NCBI GenBank assembly: GCA_023266055.1
Contig: JAHFRW010000014.1
Coordinates: forward strand, 1 to 59,761
DNA from: Gammaproteobacteria bacterium
GTDB taxonomy: Bacteria; Pseudomonadota; Gammaproteobacteria; Ga0077554; Ga007554
DNA length: 59,761 nt
Direction: 5' to 3'
Of this stretch, positions 36,537-47,000 are shown in pieces. The position numbers were made by a program, and so were the translations under genes. The notes under the pieces were generated by a model. The model was given only the letters and a program-made list of their open reading frames with translations. It was not told the DNA's origin and did not search any database. Position 1 is the first letter of the stretch. Every line of letters begins with the position of its first letter.

Positions 36537-37922
36537 ATGCCTTTCATTCCCCATACTGAAAACGACATATCCGAGATGCTTCATGCCATCGGCGTATCGA
36601 ACATTGATGACCTGTTTGACGAAATCCCCAAAGACCTGCGCACCAAAGATGGTCTGGCAAATATTTCTGCCGGCATCAATGAAATGGAAATTGGCCGTTT
36701 GATGAGCGTACGCGCTGAACAGGATGGTCATCCTCTATGCTTCATTGGCGCAGGCGCGTATGACCATCACATCCCTGCCGCTGTGTGGGAAATCGCGACG
36801 CGCGGTGAATTTTACAGTTCATACACCCCTTATCAAGCCGAAGCCAGTCAGGGCACCTTGCAACTGCTGTATGAATACCAGACCATGATGGCCAGCCTGA
36901 CTGGCATGGATGTCTCCAATGCTTCACTGTACGACGGAGCATCAGCATTAGCAGAAGCCGTATTAATGGCCGTGCGCGCCAACCGCGCCTCGAACACCAA
37001 GCGCGTGCTGATGCCACGCACCGTGCATCCCATCTACCGCAAGGTGGTACACGCCATTGTAAAAAACCAGGGCATAGAACTTATCGAGCTGCCTTACTAC
37101 CCTGAGCACGGGTACACTGCTCCGGAGTCACTCACAAAATATGACAATGATGACATTACCGCACTGGTGATCCCGCAACCTAATTTCTTTGGGGTACTGG
37201 AAGAAGTGGATGCCCTCACCGATTGGGCACACCAACACAACGCATTGGTCATTGGCGTGGTCAACCCGATCTCGCTGGCAGTATTAGCGTCACCTGGTGA
37301 ATGGGGTACTCCGGATAATACCGGCAGTAAACCGGGCGCCGCCATTGTATGTGGAGAAGGACAACCGTTGGGTGCACCACTGTCTTCCGGCGGGCCCTAC
37401 TTTGGCTTCCTGTGCTGCAAGCAAGAGCACGTGCGCCAGATGCCAGGCCGCATCGTGGGTCGCACCGTTGACCTTGATGGTAAAGCCGGTTTCACACTGA
37501 CACTGCAAGCACGCGAACAACATATTCGCCGCTCCAAGGCCACCTCCAACATTTGCACCAACCAGGGCCTGGTGGTCACTGCGGCCACCATTCACATGTC
37601 GTTGCTGGGGCCCGAGGGTATTGAGCGTGTCGCGGCACAATGCCACAGTAATACCCTGAATCTGATTGACAAACTAGCCTCCATCCCGGGCGTCATCAAA
37701 CGCTTTGACCGTCCACTGTTCCATGAAGCCGTATTACAGCTACCCTGCCCGGCAGATGAAACTCTCATCAAACTGGCCGAACACGGACTCGCTGGCGGTT
37801 ATAACCTGCACAATGACTATCCGGAACTGGGTCATGCAATATTGATATGCGCTACTGAAACCAGAACCACTGCAGATATTGAAACCTATGTCACACATTT
37901 GCGCGCTATACTAGCATCATAA
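36537..37922 (+). CDS. gcvPA: glycine dehydrogenase (decarboxylating) subunit 1
   Basis: A 461-residue N-terminal half of the P protein in the split form. It starts [18 protein letters not shown] and has [38 protein letters not shown], and a [18 protein letters not shown] block. With GcvPB it decarboxylates glycine and loads GcvH. The two halves are usually adjacent; here tpx and a phosphatase gene lie between them. Confidence 0.95.
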   Translation: MPFIPHTENDISEMLHAIGVSNIDDLFDEIPKDLRTKDGLANISAGINEMEIGRLMSVRAEQDGHPLCFIGAGAYDHHIPAAVWEIATRGEFYSSYTPYQAEASQGTLQLLYEYQTMMASLTGMDVSNASLYDGASALAEAVLMAVRANRASNTKRVLMPRTVHPIYRKVVHAIVKNQGIELIELPYYPEHGYTAPESLTKYDNDDITALVIPQPNFFGVLEEVDALTDWAHQHNALVIGVVNPISLAVLASPGEWGTPDNTGSKPGAAIVCGEGQPLGAPLSSGGPYFGFLCCKQEHVRQMPGRIVGRTVDLDGKAGFTLTLQAREQHIRRSKATSNICTNQGLVVTAATIHMSLLGPEGIERVAAQCHSNTLNLIDKLASIPGVIKRFDRPLFHEAVLQLPCPADETLIKLAEHGLAGGYNLHNDYPELGHAILICATETRTTADIETYVTHLRAILAS

Positions 37923-37973
37923 ATCACAACACTTTATCCATATTCGGTCACCCACCAGAAGGAGAGATAACCC

Positions 37974-38474
37974 ATGGCAACCATTACATTAAAAGGCAAC
38001 CCGGTTCACACCCAGGGCGATTTACCCAAAATCGGTACACGTGCACCAGACTTCAGACTGGTCGACGGCAGCCTGAACGACAGAACCCTTGGTGATTACA
38101 AGGGTAAAAAGAAATTATTGAATATCGTACCCAGCCTGGACACGCCCACTTGCGCCATTTCCACAAAAAAATTCAACGACTTCTCCAGCAGTCATCCCAA
38201 TACCGTCATGCTGATTATCTCGGCTGATTTACCGTTTGCACAAAAGCGCTTTTGCGGCAGTGAAAATCTGGAAAACGTAATTCCGTTATCATTAATGCGC
38301 AGCCAGAATTTTGCCAAGGAATATGGCGTCCTGATTCAAGACGGCCCTTTGTCAGGCATCACCGCCCGCGCGGTGGTGGTCATTGATGAAAACGATAAGG
38401 TAACCTACACAGAGCTGGTGCCGGAAATCACAGACGAACCCAACTATGCAAATGCTTTGGCGGCATTGAAGTAA
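37974..38474 (+). CDS. tpx: thiol peroxidase
   Basis: A 166-residue atypical 2-Cys peroxiredoxin. It has the Tpx N-terminus ITLKGNPVHTQGDLPKIGT, the peroxidatic Cys in SLDTPTCAIS and the resolving Cys in AQKRFCGSENL. It reduces peroxides with thioredoxin. A strong AAGGAGAG site precedes the ATG. It sits between gcvPA and the phosphatase gene, on the same strand. Confidence 0.95.
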   Translation: MATITLKGNPVHTQGDLPKIGTRAPDFRLVDGSLNDRTLGDYKGKKKLLNIVPSLDTPTCAISTKKFNDFSSSHPNTVMLIISADLPFAQKRFCGSENLENVIPLSLMRSQNFAKEYGVLIQDGPLSGITARAVVVIDENDKVTYTELVPEITDEPNYANALAALK

Positions 38475-38483
38475 CGAAACAGA

Positions 38484-38513
38484 GATGAAGTGGGTGATCA
38501 CACCCACTTCATC
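38484..38513 (+). terminator. 13-bp perfect hairpin after tpx
   Basis: GATGAAGTGGGTG (38484-38496) pairs perfectly with CACCCACTTCATC (38501-38513) around an ATCA loop. No T-run follows, so it may be an RNA-stability or partial-termination element rather than a full terminator. It lies 9 bp after the tpx stop and about 24 bp before the GTG of the next gene. Confidence 0.7.
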
Positions 38514-38537
38514 CATCCTCCCTGGAGAGATCACAGA

Positions 38538-39008
38538 GTGAACCCGGAAAAGCTACTCATCATTAACAATTTTCTTGCCGTGTCAGATGATATCTCCACC
38601 GCAGGACAACCTACTGCGGAACAATTTTCATTGATTGCTGCAGCAGGATTTCAAGCCGTCATCAATCTTGCTATGTCCGACTCGGACGGTGCACTGGATG
38701 ATGAGGGAGATGTAGTGCAGTCATTAAACATGAACTATGTGCATATCCCCGTAGCGTGGGAAACACCCCACCTGACTGATGTTGAAAAATTCTTTGATGC
38801 ATTGAACAAACACCACCAAAAGAAAGTCTTTATACATTGCACCGCAAACAAACGTACAGCGGTATTTGTATTCCTCTACCGTGTCATCAAAATGCAATTA
38901 CCCTGTACTGAAGTGTTGCCGGATGTCATAAAAATATGGACTCCCGATGCAAGATGGACCAACTTTATTGAGCAAGTCATGAATAGCCACAACGTCGGTA
39001 CTCACTAA
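38538..39008 (+). CDS. protein tyrosine phosphatase family protein (DUF442/DSP-like)
   Basis: 156 residues from a GTG start at 38538, supported by CTGGAGAGA about ten bases upstream. It has [36 protein letters not shown] and the P-loop [11 protein letters not shown] (Cys then four residues then Arg), followed by a helix with VFLYRV. The short Cys-x4-Arg loop matches the DUF442/beta-lactamase-hydrolase-like phosphatase group. The substrate is unknown. Its stop overlaps the gcvPB start (TAATG), so it is translated with gcvPB. Confidence 0.8.
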   Translation: MNPEKLLIINNFLAVSDDISTAGQPTAEQFSLIAAAGFQAVINLAMSDSDGALDDEGDVVQSLNMNYVHIPVAWETPHLTDVEKFFDALNKHHQKKVFIHCTANKRTAVFVFLYRVIKMQLPCTEVLPDVIKIWTPDARWTNFIEQVMNSHNVGTH

Positions 39009-40462
39009 TGTTAATCTTCGAACTGTCTCACACCCATCGTCGTAATCCCTCACAGGCACCGCTTGACAAGGCAGACATAAAAGCCATTCCGGAAAAATTC
39101 CGGCGCAGGACACGGCCATTATTGCCGGAGATTTCCGAGCTGCAAGCGGTACGTCATTACACACGCCTGTCGCAAAAGAATTTCTCCATCGACACACAAT
39201 TCTACCCACTGGGCTCGTGTACCATGAAGTACAACCCGCGTGCGTGTAACCGTTATGCCATGTTACCGGGATTTTTAGCGCGGCATCCCTACGCACCCGA
39301 TACGCTAAGCCAGGGATATCTCGCCTGCATGTATGACTTGCAGGAAATGCTCATTGAAGTGACCGGCATGAAAGCGGTGTCACTCACACCGATGGCGGGT
39401 GCCCAGGGTGAATTTGCGGGTGTAGCAATGATCCGTGCCTATCACGAATCACGTAACGACACACAACGTACGGAAATTCTGGTACCCAATACAGCCCATG
39501 GCACGAATCCCGCCACAGCAGTGATGTGCGGCTACACCGTACGGGAAATACCAACAGATGAACACGGCAATGTTGATCTGGCAACATTACGCGCCGCCGT
39601 CGGCCCGCAAACCGCAGGCATCATGCTCACCAATCCCTCTACGCTGGGTGTATTTGAACAAAATATTAAAGAGATGGCGGGTATCGTACATGATGCGGGT
39701 GGCCTGCTCTACTACGACGGTGCAAACCTTAATGCCATCCTTGGCAAGGTAAAACCTGGCGACATGGGTTTTGACGTCATCCACATGAACCTGCACAAGA
39801 CATTCTCTACACCCCACGGAGGCGGTGGCCCCGGTGCCGGACCAGTGGGTGTCAGTGAAAGGCTGCGACCATTCCTGCCCATTCCTGTTGTAGCATATAA
39901 CGGCAAAACCTATCATTGGCTTACCGAAAAAGACCGGCCACAATCCATCGGGCGTCTATCAGCCTTCATGGGTAATGCCGGCGTATTATTACGTGCTTAT
40001 ATCTATGCAAAGTTGCTGGGGCGTGACGGCATGCAACGGGTTGCAGAATTTGCCACGCTTAATGCCAACTATCTGATGAAACGCTTATCGCAGCACGGCT
40101 TTGATCTGGCCTTTCCCAAGCGTCGGGCTACCCATGAATTCATCGTAACCATGAAACGCCACGCCAAGGAACCTGGCATCACGGCAATGGACGTAGCGAA
40201 GCGCTTACTGGATCTTGGCTATCATGCTCCCACCACATACTTCCCGCTATTAGTACCGGAGTGTCTATTGATCGAGCCGACGGAAACCGAAACCAAAGAA
40301 GCGTTGGATGGTTTTATTGTCGCCATGATACAAATTCTGCATGAAGCCAATACAGATCTGGCTTTTGTAAAAGCCGCACCACATACCTTACCCGTGCGGC
40401 GGCTCGATGACGTCAAGGCCGCACGTGAGCTGGATCTAACCTGGAACCCCACCACTCACTAA
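39008..40462 (+). CDS. gcvPB: glycine dehydrogenase (decarboxylating) subunit 2
   Basis: A 484-residue C-terminal half of the P protein. The PLP lysine is in [18 protein letters not shown]. It also has [13 protein letters not shown] and [13 protein letters not shown]. It forms the alpha2-beta2 P protein with GcvPA. The ATG overlaps the phosphatase stop by one base. Confidence 0.96.
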   Translation: MLIFELSHTHRRNPSQAPLDKADIKAIPEKFRRRTRPLLPEISELQAVRHYTRLSQKNFSIDTQFYPLGSCTMKYNPRACNRYAMLPGFLARHPYAPDTLSQGYLACMYDLQEMLIEVTGMKAVSLTPMAGAQGEFAGVAMIRAYHESRNDTQRTEILVPNTAHGTNPATAVMCGYTVREIPTDEHGNVDLATLRAAVGPQTAGIMLTNPSTLGVFEQNIKEMAGIVHDAGGLLYYDGANLNAILGKVKPGDMGFDVIHMNLHKTFSTPHGGGGPGAGPVGVSERLRPFLPIPVVAYNGKTYHWLTEKDRPQSIGRLSAFMGNAGVLLRAYIYAKLLGRDGMQRVAEFATLNANYLMKRLSQHGFDLAFPKRRATHEFIVTMKRHAKEPGITAMDVAKRLLDLGYHAPTTYFPLLVPECLLIEPTETETKEALDGFIVAMIQILHEANTDLAFVKAAPHTLPVRRLDDVKAARELDLTWNPTTH

Positions 40463-40467
40463 TCATC

Positions 40468-40827
40468 ATGGCCGGAAAAGACACTGGATTTACTCACCTT
40501 TTCCGTGCCCTTGGTTATTCCATCAAGGGACTGAAGGTCGCGTTCGCCCACGAGGCTGCATTTCGCCATGAACTTGCACTCTTTATCCTGCTTGCACCGC
40601 TCGGTGCCTGGTTAGGGAATAGCGGCACAGAACGCGCGTTACTGATTAGCAGCCTGATACTGGTATTGATTGTGGAATTGATAAACTCCGCAATAGAAGC
40701 CGCAGTAGATCGCCATGGAACAGAGTGGCACACCTTATCGGGTCAAGCCAAGGATTTGGGATCAGCGGCGGTCATGGTGGCCAATATTAATGTCATTATA
40801 ATATGGGCACTCATTCTCCTCGACTGA
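40468..40827 (+). CDS. dgkA: diacylglycerol kinase (prokaryotic type)
   Basis: A 119-residue membrane enzyme with three spans. FRALGYSIKGLKVAFAHEAAFRHE leads, then ELINSAIEAAVDRHG with the conserved Glu and Asn of the active site, and the AKDLGSAAVMVA helix. It phosphorylates diacylglycerol to phosphatidate and recycles membrane lipid by-products. It follows gcvPB by 5 bp, probably in the same transcript, and converges on the AgmX-like gene. Confidence 0.95.
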   Translation: MAGKDTGFTHLFRALGYSIKGLKVAFAHEAAFRHELALFILLAPLGAWLGNSGTERALLISSLILVLIVELINSAIEAAVDRHGTEWHTLSGQAKDLGSAAVMVANINVIIIWALILLD

Positions 40828-40845
40828 ATCATTCAACATCGGAGG

Positions 40846-41919
40846 TCATGATGTTGGTAAAAACTCTATCGGGAACGTTGTTACAGTAACAACAACGTCT
40901 TTACTGCCAAAATCAAATAACAATACCCGCGCCACAATTTTCTGTATCAATTCTGACGCATTCATTTCACTGGACACTACCTCGCATGCAGTAACACTGC
41001 CGGAAGGATCTATCGTCATCTTTAATACCACCTTACCCTGCAGTGTGGGATCCTGACGTAAAGCACGATTATACAGCGAATACAAGGCACTCTTGTTTTT
41101 ATCAAATACCCATTGAATTTCGGCATCGGTACGCGATGGCTTTTGACCTGCCACCTTGGCGGCATTGGTGGATTTTCCTGCGGATTCTGACACTGCTGCC
41201 AGCGTCGGTGGCGAGTTGACATGCGTAGTCGTACGGCCAGACAAAGTACGGCCACTGCTCACACCTCGACTGAGATTTGAGGTATTTATACCAATACCTG
41301 CACCCTTGGTTGCGGCAACGCCCGAGGTAATCATGGCACGTTGCACCATCGTCTCCTTCCGGCCCGGCCCTGAGCCCGTAAGATTCTCATTATCAATATT
41401 GTCCGAGACCACAGGCTTGTCGCGTATAGCCGCCAAATCATTGCTTAACGCCAGCAATCCACTGGCAGCCGCTTTTTTTCTTGCTGCAGCGATTTCAGCC
41501 TCGCGTTTTTGTTGCTCAATGCGAGCCAGCGCTTCAAGATCGGGCTTGACCTCCACCACGGGCTCTGGCTCCGGCTGTACCTTCAGCTCAACTTTGGATG
41601 GAGGTGGGGGAGGTATCTCCTTCACCGGCTCTTTCTTTTCGACAACAGGTGCTGTTACTTCCGGCTGCTCAGGCACCACGGGTACCGGCGGAGGCGGTAG
41701 CTGAAGTTTTTTATGCTCAAGCACCATCTTGGCCAGCCGTTCGGGTATGGGTTGATTTTTGGGCCGGTCAATCTTCGGCACATTAACCATCGGCAAGGTG
41801 ATAGCCATAATACAAAACAAAACCAGTACGCTCGTGATAATACGTCGGAAACGACGCTCATCACGTGGATCATCAGTCCACGGTAAATTGGGTGAGTGGT
41901 GATAGGTTATCGCTGTCAT
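40846..41919 (-). CDS. AgmX/PglI C-terminal domain (TonB-like) periplasm-spanning protein
   Basis: A 357-residue protein with a short cytoplasmic N-terminus, one membrane segment (residues 27-45), a Pro/Glu/Lys-rich stretch (about 75-125, PPPPVPVVPEQPEV, IPPPPPSKVELKVQPEPEP), a charged helix (about 130-155) and a low-complexity Ser/Thr/Gly middle. The C-terminal 90 residues match the AgmX/PglI domain: NKSALYSLYNRALRQDP, LQGKVVLKMTIDPSGSVTAC. The architecture resembles TonB and the Myxococcus GltG/GltJ proteins, which bridge the periplasm using force from a TolQR-like motor. It is the last gene of the eight-gene minus-strand operon. Confidence 0.85.
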   Translation of the reverse strand: MTAITYHHSPNLPWTDDPRDERRFRRIITSVLVLFCIMAITLPMVNVPKIDRPKNQPIPERLAKMVLEHKKLQLPPPPVPVVPEQPEVTAPVVEKKEPVKEIPPPPPSKVELKVQPEPEPVVEVKPDLEALARIEQQKREAEIAAARKKAAASGLLALSNDLAAIRDKPVVSDNIDNENLTGSGPGRKETMVQRAMITSGVAATKGAGIGINTSNLSRGVSSGRTLSGRTTTHVNSPPTLAAVSESAGKSTNAAKVAGQKPSRTDAEIQWVFDKNKSALYSLYNRALRQDPTLQGKVVLKMTIDPSGSVTACEVVSSEMNASELIQKIVARVLLFDFGSKDVVVTVTTFPIEFLPTS

Positions 41920-41923
41920 TTGA

Positions 41924-42427
41924 TCATCCCCCTGACACCGGCGCCCTTGACCGTTGCACCACTGCCAGAGAAATATTACTGTAATTGGATTTTGTACATG
42001 TCACCATAATCTTTTTCAATAACCGATAAGGAATGGCTTTATCACCCATAATCGTAATATCACTCTCACTACTGCCGTCTTGCTGATGTATTCCCCTCTC
42101 CTCGTCCAGCCTCAGCTTTAATGACGCAATCACATCCGTCTTTGCATCCATCACTTCCTGAACAGACGCAATCTTTGTTCCCTGTACGATAATATCCTGA
42201 TCATTCACCATCACCAATACGTTGTTACGTGGTGCTGTTTCAGTAATGGATTCCGGCAACTTGACTACTTTTGTATTAGGCAACACCTCTACTTCTGACG
42301 AACTGATCACAAGAAAGAAAACCAGAACCGTAAAAATATCGACCAATGCAACCAGATTAAGTCGATGTCCACGTTTGGTCCTTGAATGATTACGTCGCAT
42401 ACGTTTCGCACGTCGTGACATTTTCAT
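41924..42427 (-). CDS. TolR/ExbD family proton-channel subunit, Asp-bearing
   Basis: 167 residues: a very basic N-terminus (KMSRRAKRMRRNHSRTKRGH), one membrane segment (about 24-44) and a periplasmic domain. The membrane segment LNLVALVDIFTVLVFFLV keeps the protonatable aspartate (Asp30) required in ExbD, TolR and MotB-like channels. The periplasmic part has DQDIIVQGTKIASVQEVMD, the usual ExbD fold. It overlaps the preceding ExbD-like gene by four bases. Confidence 0.88.
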   Translation of the reverse strand: MKMSRRAKRMRRNHSRTKRGHRLNLVALVDIFTVLVFFLVISSSEVEVLPNTKVVKLPESITETAPRNNVLVMVNDQDIIVQGTKIASVQEVMDAKTDVIASLKLRLDEERGIHQQDGSSESDITIMGDKAIPYRLLKKIMVTCTKSNYSNISLAVVQRSRAPVSGG

Positions 42428-42963
42428 GGGATTATCCTGTACACATTATTATTATTTTTTTTCATCAGGGGTGCATCACCGATAGAGATGTCTGGAAAAA
42501 GTTCAGGAGAGCTGCCATTTTTATCCCTCACACCAGAGTCTTCCCTGAGCGCATCCATTACCTGCACCAAAACTTCGTAAGCAATATCATCTTCAAGCAG
42601 GATTGATGCATCCCGTTTCGCAGGAAAGCGCGACTTTAATTCGCGCAACTGTTTCCCCAAAGAACGTATGTCATACTCTGATTTAAGATTATCGAGCTTT
42701 TTATAAAATCCCCCGTTCCTGTCAGCAATCTCGAGTGAATCCTTGCGAATAATGATCTCCAAGGCAAGCTCTTCTTTTTTTGGTTGAGGACTCTTTTCCG
42801 CCACACCTTCGGCGGCAGGAGGCATCTTTAATTCCAGCACTGTTACACGGGAAAAAACCGCGGTGATCAGCAGAAAGCACACCAGAATCACCATCATGTT
42901 AATCATGGCAGTGAGATCCAGCTCCTCCGCGTCGCGAGGCCCCCGTTGCATACGGCGTTTCAT
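42424..42963 (-). CDS. TolR/ExbD family subunit, Asn in place of the channel Asp
   Basis: 179 residues with one membrane segment (about 16-40) and a periplasmic domain. The segment ELDLTAMINMMVILVCFLLI aligns with ExbD's NVTPFIDVMLVLL, but the key aspartate is Asn22. This subunit is unlikely to carry protons itself; the partner at 41924-42427 has the Asp. The periplasmic part holds RKDSLEIADRNGGFYKKL and is longer than in ExbD. It starts 10 bp after the ExbB-like gene. Confidence 0.87.
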   Translation of the reverse strand: MKRRMQRGPRDAEELDLTAMINMMVILVCFLLITAVFSRVTVLELKMPPAAEGVAEKSPQPKKEELALEIIIRKDSLEIADRNGGFYKKLDNLKSEYDIRSLGKQLRELKSRFPAKRDASILLEDDIAYEVLVQVMDALREDSGVRDKNGSSPELFPDISIGDAPLMKKNNNNVYRIIP

Positions 42964-42973
42964 AGGGATTACC

Positions 42974-43612
42974 TTACTTTATGGAGTTTTCTTTAATGAT
43001 ATTCAGCACTTTGACAGATGCCATTTCCAGGCTATCAATAATCTCAGCCGTCTTGGCCTGTAACACACTGTAAATCAGCAATAAAGGTATCGCCACCAGC
43101 AAACCAAATGCTGTGGTATTCATACCTACAGAAATACTTGCAGAAAGCAATGCCGCCTTCTCCGTGGGATTCGCGTTGGAAACCGCCGTAAATGCCTCAA
43201 TAAGACCAATGATGGTACCCAGCAGCCCTAACAAGGTGGCCACATTGGCAAACGTAGAAAGATAGTGTGTACGTTTTTCCAGGCGCGGGACAGTTTCAAG
43301 CAAACCTTCTTCCATGGCGGTTTCAACATCATCATGCTTCTGTGCAACACCCACTCGGGATAACCCATACGACAAAATATTGCAAATGATGGCGTCTGAT
43401 TTTGACATTATCTCCTGCGCGCTCTTATAGTCGCGACTCTTGATCAGTGGCAACACTTTATCCCACATCTGCCGGTTTTTACTTTTGGTCGTGGCAAGAT
43501 AAATATACCGTTCCACGGCGATGCCTACGCCAAAAGCAAGTATCGCCAGAATGGGGTACATGAAAAAACCACCTTCCTGGAAAAATTTTATTGAGTAATT
43601 CACACTGTTCAT
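42974..43612 (-). CDS. MotA/TolQ/ExbB family proton-channel protein
   Basis: 212 residues with three membrane spans. The first is FFMYPILAILAFGVGIAVER; the other two are in the MotA/TolQ domain, THYLSTFANVATLLGLLGTI and TTAFGLLVAIPLLLIYSVL, flanking IIGLIEAFTAVSNANPTEKA. The order, one TolQ-like followed by two TolR-like subunits, matches AglR-AglQ-AglS of Myxococcus and differs from single exbB-exbD pairs. It supplies the motor base of the system. Confidence 0.9.
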   Translation of the reverse strand: MNSVNYSIKFFQEGGFFMYPILAILAFGVGIAVERYIYLATTKSKNRQMWDKVLPLIKSRDYKSAQEIMSKSDAIICNILSYGLSRVGVAQKHDDVETAMEEGLLETVPRLEKRTHYLSTFANVATLLGLLGTIIGLIEAFTAVSNANPTEKAALLSASISVGMNTTAFGLLVAIPLLLIYSVLQAKTAEIIDSLEMASVKVLNIIKENSIK

Positions 43613-43709
43613 ATTGTTCTCCTGCGTGGCGTTTGATCACGATCTCTCATCGGCATATCACTATAAAACTTAAGGTACGAAAAAAATTCATCTGTCCTGA
43701 ATCAATCAC

Positions 43710-44006
43710 TTACTTCCTATCCTCTGCCATTACATCCGCTTGAAATAACTCATAATGTTTTATCCGAAGCTCCAGAAAATCTCTATTGATTGACGAAAGT
43801 GCACTATTAACAAAAGGGGTAATTGGGCGACTCGACAAAGTAGGCAGCGCCGGTTTTTTCCAGGGCACAATATACAAAGCCTTGGGCATATCCGAATCTC
43901 CAATAATACGTGTTCCTTCAGACTCAATAACATCTTCCGCCATCACCGATGTGTAAGCAGTGATGCCTAGAACAAATACCGTAATATATACCCCATGCTT
44001 CATCAT
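43710..44006 (-). CDS. small exported protein of the ExbBD/TPR operon
   Basis: 98 residues with a signal peptide (1-23, cleaved near VMAED). The mature part has EGTRIIGDSDMPKALYIVPW and a C-terminal helix (NRDFLELRIKHYELFQADV). I do not recognise a named domain, but the IVPWK block looks conserved rather than random. Its ATG overlaps the stop of the large TPR gene by four bases (ATGA), so translation is coupled. A 97-bp gap follows before the ExbB-like gene. Confidence 0.7.
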   Translation of the reverse strand: MMKHGVYITVFVLGITAYTSVMAEDVIESEGTRIIGDSDMPKALYIVPWKKPALPTLSSRPITPFVNSALSSINRDFLELRIKHYELFQADVMAEDRK

Positions 44007-47000
44007 GATTTATTCTCTGTCGCTTTCGTAGCAAGTTTATGGCGCTTCTCCAGATCAGAAATCCATAAACCAATCTGCTTGTCTTCAGCTCCCATCATGG
44101 TTTGATATTTTCTATAACTTTCCAGCGCCATGGGAATATTGACCAGATATAGATCATAAAGAATGCCAACATTAAGTTGCGCTGATTGATCATTTGCATC
44201 AATACTCAATGCCTTTTCATACATCTTGCGTGCATCGTCAAAACGCCCCATGTAACGATAAAAAATACCCATTTTATTATATGCTTCAGCTTTTCCGGGA
44301 TTGAGCTCAATGACTCGCAATAGAGCCCGTTCCTGCACTTCTTTTTCTTCAGGACTATTTCCTGAAAATGAAAATCCTTCACTCTTTTCAAATTTCCCAT
44401 AACGTGCAGGCAATAGTTTTCCCAGCTCAGTAAAACTAAGTCTCACGGAATCATCGTAAACTCCCTTGGTTACCCTCTGGGCATTCGTTTCGTATATCTG
44501 AATAGCCTTTTCTTCAAAGGGAAAAACCTGTTCCTCAAGCAACAGGTTATATTGATCAAGCTCATCCTGACTCAATCCTGCCGGACGCTGTGACTCCATC
44601 AGTGCACGACCAAAATCGTTGTACATTTTGGCACTTTGATAAGTGGCTGCTGTTACGATTTCAGCCACGCCAGACTCGATGGCAAGTTTATAAGCCTGCA
44701 AGGCGCGTTCCATTCTTTCTTTCTTAAGAATCAGACTCTCCTGCAAGGGTTCTATAAGATGTGCCTCAGAAAAAGCCCTGTAAGCCGGCTCTGCCATAGT
44801 AAGCACCAACTTTGCAGCCATAAAGCGCGTGCTGTCAGTGCGCTCATCGCCGCCGAGTCGATCAGCCTTGATTACTTCCTGCTGCCAATAATCACGCATT
44901 TTCGTATTATTACTCTTGTCATTTATGACAGATAATCTCAAGCGTGCCTCCATGGCCTGTTCCAACGGGCTAGGGAAAAGCTGAATATAGCGCTCATAAA
45001 GACGGATCGCCTTATCCATTTCATTCGCCTTTTCATAAACTGCTGCTGCCTGCCATGCGGCTTCCTGACGAACAGGTTGTTCCTTATTACTCAACATGAC
45101 CTTCTCAAGCTCAGCGGCTGCTTTAAGAGGCTGATCCAGCTCAAGGTAAATATTTGAAAGTTGCCTTGATATATCTGGCAACAACGGATTATCCGGGTGA
45201 GCTCGCTGGAAATCGGAAAAAAGGCGCGAGGCATTCTTCCAGTCACGTAACGTCATGTAGCCCAACGCAGCTTCGTAATCGGCAGTTACACGTATGGATG
45301 CATTAGGCGTTAACTGCGCGATCCTGAGAAAGTGGGCAATGGCTTGTGGTGTATCATCCAGGATACGAGATTTTTCACCCTGCTTATATATTGATGCCGC
45401 CAAATGTTCGACAATATCATTTCTTTCCCTGGCACTTGATGAGAGAAAATTCAGAATTTCCAGATATCCCGCTTCCGCCTGACTATACAGCTCCCGCTCA
45501 AAGTCACTATGTGCAATAATGATGGAGGATGCATGATGTAATTTCTGCTCTGCTTTCGGGCCCATTTTCAATATAAGACGCGCCGCATACTCGGCCTTAT
45601 CATATTGCTTTAGGGAAAACAATTCTTCAGCGGCCGTCATTAACAATGCAGGAACACGGAAATCATCCGGATATTTTTCCGAAAAACGTAATGCACTCAT
45701 AATACCGTTACGTCGCCATACGCTTTTATCGTACCCCGAAAGCTTTTTTTCATGTTGCTGGTAGGCAAGCAGGGCGGCGTAACCTGCCTCAGCACCCTGT
45801 TTATTCAGTGCGAAGCTGTATGCAACTTCCTCATAACGAGGCACGGCTTCCGCGTATTGACCACTTTCATAGAGCGCCTCGGCAAGTAAAAAAGTAACTT
45901 CTGGGACATGCGCATCATCCTTAAAATTCTTAAGGAACTCCATATACCATGAGATAGCTTTTTTATATGAATGGATGTCCTTGGTTTTCTGAGCATTGGC
46001 ATGATAATATCGCGCCAGGTCTTCTATATTTTCTTTTAAAAAAACATTAATATTTTCACGCGCCCGCTGATCCTTGAATATTATATGCTCCGCATAGGAT
46101 TTGGACGTCGCCCCGTTCAATCGATCTTCATACTGGCGATAAACTCTCATGAACTCTTCTTTTTCCTGCAACCGCAATGAAGAAAAGTCGGGTTTTTTAT
46201 ATGCATCTATTATTTTTTGCTGTAGCAATACTGTTTGAGGATATCCTGGTGTCAGCTTTATAAACGCCCGGTAACTCTCTATCGCATTATTCAGCCGTTC
46301 CTTGCTGACATTCAAATCACCCAATTGCTTATACACAAGAAAATCATAGGAACGTGAACCTTTTTTTGAAAAATAACTGGTAATCGATTCTGCACCATTC
46401 ATATGATAAAAACACAAGCTCACCACATGAAGAGTATCTTTTATGAATTCCTGTTCACTCCGCGAAGCGTAAAAATCTACCGCCAGGGCATTTTTCGGTG
46501 AAATCTTCCTGTCCAGAATAATGAAAAAAGCTTCCAGTGCATCAGAATATTTATCCTGTTTATACAAGGACCAGCCAAATTTGTAGACTGATATTTCATA
46601 AAATTGTGATTTTTTCAATGGCAATATTTTTTCATAGGCCTTTTCTGCCTCAGCGTAATCCCTTAAGGTAAAAAGAATCTCGCCTTTTCTGAAATAAATC
46701 TCGTCAATATAGGCCACCTTTGGATAACGAAGAGAAAACTTCGTCAATGTATCCAGGGTTTTTTCATAGTCTCCATTTTGTTCATAAGCTTTTGCCAGTT
46801 GGTAAAGAACATCCTCATCCTTGGTGGGATTGGAATGGTTTTTCAGTAAATCTTCATAAAGCTTGATCGCCACCTGATTGTCAGCACCTGAAATTGGCGT
46901 ATTTTCCACTCTATCAATCTGGGTATGCTGTTTGTCCGAAATAACCGGATCGGCCTCTTCCGTGGAAAGATCCGCGAGCTTACGCATGGCATCACGCTGT

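Noticed and set aside
40500-41920. Reading the AgmX-domain protein as a classical TonB for iron uptake
   Set aside because: No TonB-dependent receptor or Fur box is near, the C-terminal domain resembles AgmX/PglI, and two TolR-like partners are present rather than one ExbD.
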